Assembly (NCBI GenBank): GCA_021772735.1
Contig: JAJFLK010000391.1
Location: 1-10,693, forward strand
Length of the DNA stretch: 10,693 bases
Direction of reading: 5' to 3'
Source: Candidatus Sumerlaeota bacterium
Lineage (GTDB): Bacteria > Sumerlaeota > Sumerlaeia > MVZB01 > JAJFLK01
Of the stretch, positions 5,956 to 10,693 are shown one piece after another. Below the pieces are notes generated by a model, which was not told the origin of the DNA, searched no databases, and saw only the letters and a program-made list of their open reading frames with translations. Position 1 is the stretch's first letter; each line of letters begins with the position of its first letter. The translations under genes and the position numbers were made by a program.

Positions 5956-8685
5956 ATGAAGAAGCAAACCAAGCCCATTATGGCGCGGCGCGATTTTATG
6001 AAATGGTCCGGTTGCGTGGCCGCTGCGGCGAGCACGTTCCCGGAGTTTCCCGGGGAGTTTGCGCATGCCGATTCCCTGGTCCAGGCCGGCGCGGGGCCCG
6101 GCGCGCGGCGCACGATGCAGGCCGCATGCCCATATTGCGGCGTCGGCTGCGGCACTCTTATTTCGGTCGAGGGCGACCGCATCGTCGGGATCATCCCCGA
6201 TAAACGCCACCCGACCAATAAGGGTCTCCAGTGCATCAAAGGCCTCTCCGCGCACGAGCCGATCTATAAGGACCGTCTGACTCGCGCGCTGGTGCGCAAG
6301 GATATGACGGACCCGCTGACCGGCCACATCTCGGCCACGAAGGGTCGCTTCGACGCGGACGTCTTCCACGAAGTGCCCTATGACGAAGCCGAGGAGATCG
6401 TCGCCGATAAGATGGCGGCCGTGATCAAGAAGTTCGGTGGCAACTCGGTGGGCCTGAGCGGCTCGGGTCAGCTTACGATGGAGACGCAGTGGATCGAGAA
6501 CCTGCTGATGAAGGGCGTTATCGGCTCGAACTCGATCGAGGCGAACGCGCGGATGTGCATGACCTCGGCTGTGACCGGATATTTCGCTTCCTATGGTTCG
6601 GACGCGCCGCCGACCAGCTATGAGGATATCGAAGACGCGGACATGATCGGTTTCTGGGGCCACAACGCGCGCGAGGCGCACCCGGTTTTGTTCTGGCGAG
6701 TTGCAGATCACAAGAAGGCCAACGACATCCCGACTGTCGTCTCTGATCCGCGCGATACCGGAACGGCTCAGGGCCTGGCGAACATCAACCCACGCAATTC
6801 GTACCACCTGGCGACGCTCAACGGTGACATCTCGTATCTGAACGCGATCGCATACGTGATCATGGCCAAGCATCCCGATGCGATCATGCCCGAGAGCTGG
6901 CTTGAGAAAAACACGACGGGCTGGCGCGAATACATCGAGGGCATTAAGGCGCGCTACTCGCCGCAGCAGGTCATCGAGCGCAACCGGCTGCTCGATCGCC
7001 GACGCGTCACGGTCGAGCAGATCGAGGCCGTCGCCGCACACTGGGCCGAGGCTTCGATCAAGGGCAGGCGCAACGGCAAGGGCGGCGTGCTGACGTATTG
7101 GGGCATCGGATACAATCAGATGCTTCACGGCCAGCACAACACGATCTCGATCATCAATTTGCATCTGCTCACCGGCAATGTCGGGAGGCGCGGCTGCGGG
7201 ACGCATTCGCAGACCGGCCAGCCCAACGCGATGAGCGAACGTCTGATGGGCGGCCTGACCGGACGGCTGCCGTTCAATCAGCCGATGAAGAACGAGGAAT
7301 GGCGAAATTGGATTGCGGACCGCTGGAGGATCGACCGCGAGCGCTTGCGTCAGACCTCGCTCCTTAAGAACCCCATGGCTATCGGCATGATGGAGCGCGC
7401 CCTGGACGACGATCTGAAGGCCATGTTCTGGATGTATACGACGCACATCCATCTACCGGACGTGACCAATCTCGTGCGGCCCGCGCTGAGGAAGATGTTC
7501 TGCGTTGTTCAGGATATCTATCGCCACGCGCCGAACCTGCTTTATGGCGATGTGATCTTCCCGGCGTTGACCTGGGGCGAATGGACCGGCGGGACGTACA
7601 TCCAATCCGAGCGGCGCGTTTACGTCTGCGACGGCGTCTCAGCCGGACGCGATGAGTTCGATAACATTCTGACCGAGGTCGTGCCCGATCTGGACCTGGC
7701 GATCGACAAGTGCAAATCGATCGGCAAACGGCTCGGGCTCGATGTGGACAAGATCATCCCATACAAGAAAACGCTGGAGAACAAATACGGCCAGAAGTTC
7801 TACGACCCCGAGGAGGTTTTCGAGGACATCGTCATCGCCTCGAAGGGTTCGGACGCCGATCTGACCGGCATGCTCGAAGTGCGCGAGCGCGACGGCATCG
7901 GCCTCTACGATCAATTGCGTCAGCTTCGAGGCATCCAATGGCCGGCGGCAACGGCCGATATCGCGGCTAAAGGCGGCACGCCCCGGCGATATATGGGCCA
8001 GGAGGGCTGGAGCGATCAGCCGTATGAGAACTTTCGTCATGCGGACGGCAAGGCGCATATCAAGCTCTGCGAGCAGGATTACGGCAAGGACAACGTGAAC
8101 CTCAAAGAGGTCGCCGCCGAGCTGAGCCAATACGGCGCGAAGCCGGGCGAGGGCCCCTGGCTTTACAAGAATCAGGATGTCCTTAAGCGAGCCCGTGATC
8201 TCGCGCTCACGCCCGAGTTGCCCGATCTGGAATTCTATGAGGATCAGAGCAAGACCCTGCTGGACGCGGCGAGCGAGAACAAGTTCCCGCTCTGGCTGGG
8301 TCTCGGGATCATCTATGAGCACTTCCACACGGCCAAGACCATCCGAGGCGCGACGACGCGCAAGCTTGTCCCCGAGCAATTGGTCGAGGTCAACGAGAAG
8401 GACGCCGAGCGGTGGGGGCTGGAAGATGGCGAGCGCGTTCGCATCGTCACACGGCGCCAGAGTTACGAAGCGCGCGTTTCGGTCGGGCAGAATTCGATCG
8501 TGCGCCCCGCGCGCAACATCGTTCCCGAGGGTTATATCTTCAGCCCGTGGAACCTGTCGGTCGCAGACTCCGCCGATCCCAAGCACAACAAATGGCTCGT
8601 CAATGCCGTGAGCCATCGCGCGTGGGATCCGGTCTCCGGCCAGTGTGATTACAAAAAGCTGGCCGCGCGGATCGAACGCGTCTAG
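5956..8685 (+). CDS. NapA-like periplasmic molybdopterin oxidoreductase (probable nitrate reductase family catalytic subunit)
   Basis: A 909-residue protein. RRDFMKWSG (11-19) then an Ala-rich segment is a Tat signal. The [4Fe-4S] site is C58-x2-C61-x3-C65-x27-C93, the spacing of Nap/Nas enzymes, with K95 in the place of the conserved Lys between cluster and cofactor. C201 in ANARMCMTSAV is the expected Mo ligand, followed by M202 as in NapA. DIEDADMIGFWG, then EAHPVL; NLHLLTGNVG (401-410); SQTGQPNA (418-425); TWGEW and SERR (539-554); and a C-terminal molydopterin-binding domain with YEHFHT (787-792) all match the NapA pattern. Oddities: WMYTTHIHLP (492-501) where NapA has a TNP motif; R429 in a rearranged segment after GQPNA; about 65 extra residues (roughly 710-775). 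NapA is usually near 830 residues. Start: ATG 5 nt after the decahaem stop with GAGGGAGA upstream; the longer open frame upstream only overlaps that gene. Nitrate is the likeliest substrate, but not proven by sequence. Confidence 0.87.
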   Translation: MKKQTKPIMARRDFMKWSGCVAAAASTFPEFPGEFAHADSLVQAGAGPGARRTMQAACPYCGVGCGTLISVEGDRIVGIIPDKRHPTNKGLQCIKGLSAHEPIYKDRLTRALVRKDMTDPLTGHISATKGRFDADVFHEVPYDEAEEIVADKMAAVIKKFGGNSVGLSGSGQLTMETQWIENLLMKGVIGSNSIEANARMCMTSAVTGYFASYGSDAPPTSYEDIEDADMIGFWGHNAREAHPVLFWRVADHKKANDIPTVVSDPRDTGTAQGLANINPRNSYHLATLNGDISYLNAIAYVIMAKHPDAIMPESWLEKNTTGWREYIEGIKARYSPQQVIERNRLLDRRRVTVEQIEAVAAHWAEASIKGRRNGKGGVLTYWGIGYNQMLHGQHNTISIINLHLLTGNVGRRGCGTHSQTGQPNAMSERLMGGLTGRLPFNQPMKNEEWRNWIADRWRIDRERLRQTSLLKNPMAIGMMERALDDDLKAMFWMYTTHIHLPDVTNLVRPALRKMFCVVQDIYRHAPNLLYGDVIFPALTWGEWTGGTYIQSERRVYVCDGVSAGRDEFDNILTEVVPDLDLAIDKCKSIGKRLGLDVDKIIPYKKTLENKYGQKFYDPEEVFEDIVIASKGSDADLTGMLEVRERDGIGLYDQLRQLRGIQWPAATADIAAKGGTPRRYMGQEGWSDQPYENFRHADGKAHIKLCEQDYGKDNVNLKEVAAELSQYGAKPGEGPWLYKNQDVLKRARDLALTPELPDLEFYEDQSKTLLDAASENKFPLWLGLGIIYEHFHTAKTIRGATTRKLVPEQLVEVNEKDAERWGLEDGERVRIVTRRQSYEARVSVGQNSIVRPARNIVPEGYIFSPWNLSVADSADPKHNKWLVNAVSHRAWDPVSGQCDYKKLAARIERV

Positions 8686-8697
8686 GTCAATCGGGCC

Positions 8698-8703
8698 GGA
8701 GGG
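8698..8703 (+). promoter_or_regulatory. Ribosome binding site GGAGGG of the NapG-like gene
   Basis: GGAGGG lies 8 nt before a GTG codon at 8712 and supports that non-ATG start. The site forms the left arm of GGAGG-G-CCTCC (8698-8708), so it is partly self-complementary; at most a 4-bp stem with a 3-nt loop could form. Confidence 0.7.
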
Positions 8704-8711
8704 CCTCCAGC

Positions 8712-9356
8712 GTGTCAAAGGGGATAAAGCGGCGGGAATTTTTCGGACGTATCTTTGCCGCCGGGCTTTCGCTGGCGGGCGTGCTCGGGGTGGGCCGGTG
8801 GATGGGCGGCGCGGCTGCGGGCGAGCGCGTGCCGGTGATCCGTCCGCCCGGAGCCTTGCCCGAGACCGATTTCCTCGCCGCGTGCATTCGCTGTTCGCGG
8901 TGCATCGACGCCTGCCCGAACCAGTGCATCACCGCGTTTACGGAAACTTCGGGGCTCGAGCACGGGCTCGCGCCGGGGCGCGGTCAGCGCAATACGCCTG
9001 CGATTTTCCCCCGGCGGCAGGCCTGCGTTCTTTGCCAGGGCGCGCCGGGCGATGTGTTGCTCTGCACGGCCGCCTGCCCGACCGGCGCCCTCGTGCCCAT
9101 CGCCAAGACCGTCGATTCGATCCTCGAAAACGTCAAGATCGGCATCGCCGTGGTTGACGAGAATATTTGCTATTCCTTCCAGGGCGGGGCCTGCGGGGTG
9201 TGCGTTCGCGCGTGCCCGTTCGAGGATAAAGCCCTGCGGGCAGGGATGTGGGAGAAGCCGATCGTGGATGAAGAATTCTGCGTCGGCTGCGGCCTCTGCG
9301 AGCGCGCCTGCGTTCGATATCCTCAGGCGATTCGCGTGGAACTGCTTGAGGTTTGA
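8712..9356 (+). CDS. napG: NapG-like Tat-exported ferredoxin with four [4Fe-4S] clusters
   Basis: A 214-residue protein beginning with GTG. KRREFFGR (6-13) plus a Gly/Ala/Leu-rich stretch (14-37) is a Tat signal, as in NapG. Cysteine sets: C58/61/64/68 (CIRCSRCIDACP), C105/108/118/122 (CVLC, then CTAACP), C153/161/164/168 (ACGVCVRACP) and C190/193/196/200 (CVGCGLCERAC). That is sixteen ligands for four clusters, with one additional cysteine, C72. Length and cluster number fit NapG / MauM-type ferredoxins. In Nap systems NapG works with membrane-bound NapH in quinol oxidation and electron supply to the NapA side. It follows the molybdoenzyme by 26 nt and precedes napH, the usual napGH order, which supports the Nap assignment of the upstream gene. 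NapB and NapC do not lie between or beside them. Confidence 0.92.
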   Translation: MSKGIKRREFFGRIFAAGLSLAGVLGVGRWMGGAAAGERVPVIRPPGALPETDFLAACIRCSRCIDACPNQCITAFTETSGLEHGLAPGRGQRNTPAIFPRRQACVLCQGAPGDVLLCTAACPTGALVPIAKTVDSILENVKIGIAVVDENICYSFQGGACGVCVRACPFEDKALRAGMWEKPIVDEEFCVGCGLCERACVRYPQAIRVELLEV

Positions 9357-9382
9357 CGAGCCAAAAGGACCGAACAAACACG

Positions 9383-9406
9383 ATGAAGCTCAAGAACTCC
9401 GTATGA
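9383..9406 (+). other. Seven-codon reading frame overlapping the napH start (ATGA)
   Basis: An ATG at 9383 opens a frame encoding MKLKNSV and ends in a TGA that overlaps the napH ATG (ATGA at 9403-9406). AAGGA at 9364-9368 is upstream, while napH itself has only a weak site (AAGAACT) just before its ATG. The arrangement would allow translational coupling by termination-reinitiation. The peptide resembles the napH N-terminus (MKNKSPS), so it may also be a decayed duplicate start. It could be chance. Confidence 0.3.
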
Positions 9407-10377
9407 AGAACAAATCTCCCAGTTCTCGCGCGCCGCACAAATTGCAGATCGCCCGTCGCACGGTTCAGATTTTGGCGCTCGTTGTCGCGCTGACGATTCC
9501 CATCGTTTCTCGATACGCTAATTACATCTCGGCCCGCGAGCTGGATAAGAATCTCGCGCGCTTCGAGGGCACCGCGCAGGGCCGCGCGCTCGCTCTGCTC
9601 GATACGACATTCCGAGCCATGCCCGACGGTGAGACCGAGCGCGTTGGCCGGATCATCCGGAACCGCGATGTGATTCTGGCGCGGACGCAGGGCTTTGGCG
9701 GCGGGCCGTGGTCGGGTCAGATCGCGGGGGTGTCGATGACCGATCCCCTGGCGGCGGCCGAGGCCATCGTCGCCCATAAGCGTTTGCCCTGGGTTCTCGT
9801 GGTCAGCCTGGTCGTTCCGATTCTCGGCACGCTGCTCCTGGGCCGCGTGTTTTGCTCGTGGATTTGCCCGATGGGATTTCTGTTCGACCTCGGCGACAAG
9901 CTGCGCTCGCTTGCCGGCCTGCTCGAATTGCGTCCGCTGAATATCCGTTTCCCGCGCTGGACGATGTATGCGTTGCTTGGCGCGGGGCTCGGGCTTGCGT
10001 TCCTGAGCGCCGAGCCTGTGCTCAGTTACGTCTATCCTCCGGCCATGTTTACGCGCGAGGCCCATGGGTTCGTGTTCGCGAACTTCGATCGGGCCGAAGA
10101 GGGGAGCCTCGGTCTGAACTTCGGGGGTCTGACTTCGATCAGCATCATCCTCGGTGGTATCATGCTTTTCGAAGCTGCGATCTCGCGGCGGTGGTGGTGC
10201 CGATACGTCTGCCCCGGGGGGGCTTTGTATTCACTGATCGGCGCGGCCCGGCCGGTCCGGGTTCGGCTTGTCGAGGATCGATGCACGAAATGCGCGCTCT
10301 GCGTCCCGGTCTGCCCGATGGGGCTGAACCCGATGCACAACGAGATGGGGATGGCGTGCGACTGTTGCGGCGTGTGA
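9403..10377 (+). CDS. napH: NapH-like membrane ferredoxin, frame interrupted by TGA in its last Fe-S motif
   Basis: 324 residues to the first stop, 367 if the TGA at 10375-10377 is read. Hydrophobic segments lie at about 20-36, 128-148, 187-204 and 243-260, matching the four-helix NapH/NosR-like fold. The two CxxxCP motifs characteristic of the family are present: C151-SWI-C155-P and C266-RYV-C270-P. A ferredoxin motif follows, C294-x2-C297-x2-C300-x3-C304-P. The second motif begins C319-x2-C322-x2 and then meets TGA at codon 325; the next codons supply x3-C329 in the same frame. Residues 37-126 form a non-membrane domain with many Arg/Glu that is larger than in short NapH proteins. Role: quinol oxidation or electron transfer with NapG. 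Start chosen at 9403, after napG ends; a longer open frame upstream is an overlap artefact. Whether the gene is intact depends on the TGA. Confidence 0.88.
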   Translation: MKNKSPSSRAPHKLQIARRTVQILALVVALTIPIVSRYANYISARELDKNLARFEGTAQGRALALLDTTFRAMPDGETERVGRIIRNRDVILARTQGFGGGPWSGQIAGVSMTDPLAAAEAIVAHKRLPWVLVVSLVVPILGTLLLGRVFCSWICPMGFLFDLGDKLRSLAGLLELRPLNIRFPRWTMYALLGAGLGLAFLSAEPVLSYVYPPAMFTREAHGFVFANFDRAEEGSLGLNFGGLTSISIILGGIMLFEAAISRRWWCRYVCPGGALYSLIGAARPVRVRLVEDRCTKCALCVPVCPMGLNPMHNEMGMACDCCGV

Positions 10378-10389
10378 ATCTCGCACTGC
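10357..10389 (+). other. Fe-S motif with in-frame TGA at the third cysteine position
   Basis: Codons 319-329 of napH spell C-D-C-C-G-V-TGA-I-S-H-C. Written as C319-x2-C322-x2-X325-x3-C329 this is exactly the [4Fe-4S] ligand pattern, with TGA replacing the third Cys. A TGC or TGT differs by one base. TGA is not a sense codon throughout this cluster: the decahaem and napG genes end in TGA and each meets another stop within about ten codons. Confidence 0.85.
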
Positions 10390-10506
10390 AACGACGACGC
10401 GCTGAAGATCACGCTGAGGCCCGTCGTGGCCGCGGCGTCGGCCGCGTCGCCTGCGTCGGCCACCGTCCGAAGGACAGCCGGCGAGGCCGCCGGGGAACAG
10501 GGTTAG
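10378..10506 (+). pseudogene. In-frame continuation of napH after the TGA (42 codons, ends TAG)
   Basis: The same frame continues for 42 codons to a TAG at 10504-10506. The first part (ISHCNDDALKITLRP) is what follows the third ligand in NapH-type ferredoxins, including the fourth cysteine and a DALK segment where these proteins usually have a short beta strand. The last 26 residues are low-complexity Ala/Ser/Gly-rich. With readthrough, the next gene starts 20 nt later, consistent with the packing elsewhere; without it the gap would be 149 nt. Listed separately because sequence alone does not show whether it is translated. Confidence 0.6.
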
Positions 10507-10526
10507 GGAAGGGCTGAGAGGTGAAA

Positions 10527-10692
10527 ATGATGAACGTAACGAGGGTGCTGATGGCGATGGGGGAAACGGTGCAATCGAGGCTATTGAACGTGTGGGAAAA
10601 ATCGGCCCGCGATGCGATTCGCGGCGTTACTCGCCATCGCGTGGCCGCCGACCGATCCGTTGCCAATCTCCTCGTCGCCGCCGCATTTGTTT
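10527..10692 (+). CDS. Unrecognised protein, 3' end beyond the window
   Basis: An ATG at 10527, a second at 10530 and a GTG at 10521 open a frame with no stop to the right edge, about 55 codons. GAGAGG (10515-10520) is well placed for the ATG at 10527. The visible part is basic and looks helical, with several Arg, and turns hydrophobic at the end (NLLVAAAFV), which may be the start of a membrane segment. Third positions are mostly G or C as in the neighbours. I do not recognise the family. By position it would be an eighth member of the operon, but it could also be the start of an unrelated gene. Confidence 0.5.
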   Translation, partial: MMNVTRVLMAMGETVQSRLLNVWEKSARDAIRGVTRHRVAADRSVANLLVAAAFV

Positions 10693-10693
10693 T

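Noticed and set aside
5929..7452. Long open frame on the - strand (about 507 codons) opposite the NapA-like gene
   Set aside because: The + strand carries all Nap signature motifs; the antisense translation is Arg/Asp/His-rich without domain signs and is a composition shadow.
8698..8708. GGAGG-G-CCTCC palindrome as a translational switch hiding the napG ribosome site
   Set aside because: The arms are too close for a stable hairpin (at most 4 bp with a 3-nt loop), so it is probably incidental.
9052..9402. In-frame upstream extension of napH
   Set aside because: It overlaps the napG cysteine motifs in another frame and its translation is Ser/Arg/Pro-rich; the membrane protein starts at 9403.
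10378..10430. Clear bacterial SECIS hairpin after the napH TGA
   Set aside because: Only short, bulged pairing could be found by eye, with an oversized loop; not enough to annotate a SECIS, though it does not exclude one.
1..10693. Mobile elements, CRISPR arrays, tRNA or rRNA genes, phage genes
   Set aside because: No inverted terminal repeats, transposase motifs, direct spaced repeats or RNA gene signatures were seen; the window is almost entirely occupied by the electron-transfer genes.

Overview
The window is a single-strand gene cluster for an electron-transfer system. All eight coding regions lie on the + strand and are tightly packed, with one 16-nt overlap and gaps of 5 to 60 nt. The first is cut by the left edge and the last by the right edge. 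The DNA is GC-rich with strong third-position GC. Tat-type leaders, a Rieske/cytochrome b pair, a very large multihaem cytochrome c and a Nap-like molybdoenzyme point to a Gram-negative anaerobic or facultative respirer. The combination of an NAD(P)/FAD subunit, Rieske, cytochrome b and multihaem cytochrome c resembles Rieske/b clusters known from Planctomycetota (anammox relatives). That taxonomic guess is tentative.

Layout: (1) 2-1153, the 3' part of a GltD/NfnB-like NAD(P)-FAD oxidoreductase with a C-terminal double-cluster ferredoxin region. (2) 1138-1608, a Tat-type Rieske [2Fe-2S] protein. (3) 1661-3205, a long cytochrome b with b6-type haem-ligand spacing and a fused subunit-IV-like C-terminal half. 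(4) 3266-5950, a membrane-anchored decahaem cytochrome c: a three-haem N-terminal module, one single-haem domain, then six tandem class-I-like cytochrome c domains. (5) 5956-8685, a Tat-exported NapA-like molybdopterin oxidoreductase. (6) 8712-9356, a NapG-like ferredoxin with four [4Fe-4S] clusters. (7) 9403-10377, a NapH-like membrane ferredoxin. (8) From 10527 off the right edge, an unrecognised reading frame.

Proposed joint function (inference): the Rieske/cytochrome b core oxidises quinol and passes electrons through the decahaem wire to the NapA-like enzyme. NapG/NapH give a second quinol-linked route, and the flavoprotein connects the complex to NAD(P)H. No NapB, NapC or NapD is visible, so the decahaem protein is the obvious candidate electron donor.

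The most striking observation is in napH. Its frame stops at a TGA (10375-10377) that sits exactly where the third cysteine of its last C-x2-C-x2-C-x3-C [4Fe-4S] motif belongs. The frame then continues for 42 codons with the fourth cysteine and a typical NapH-like tail. This is either a selenocysteine codon in an iron-sulfur ligand position, a nonsense mutation, or a base-call error.
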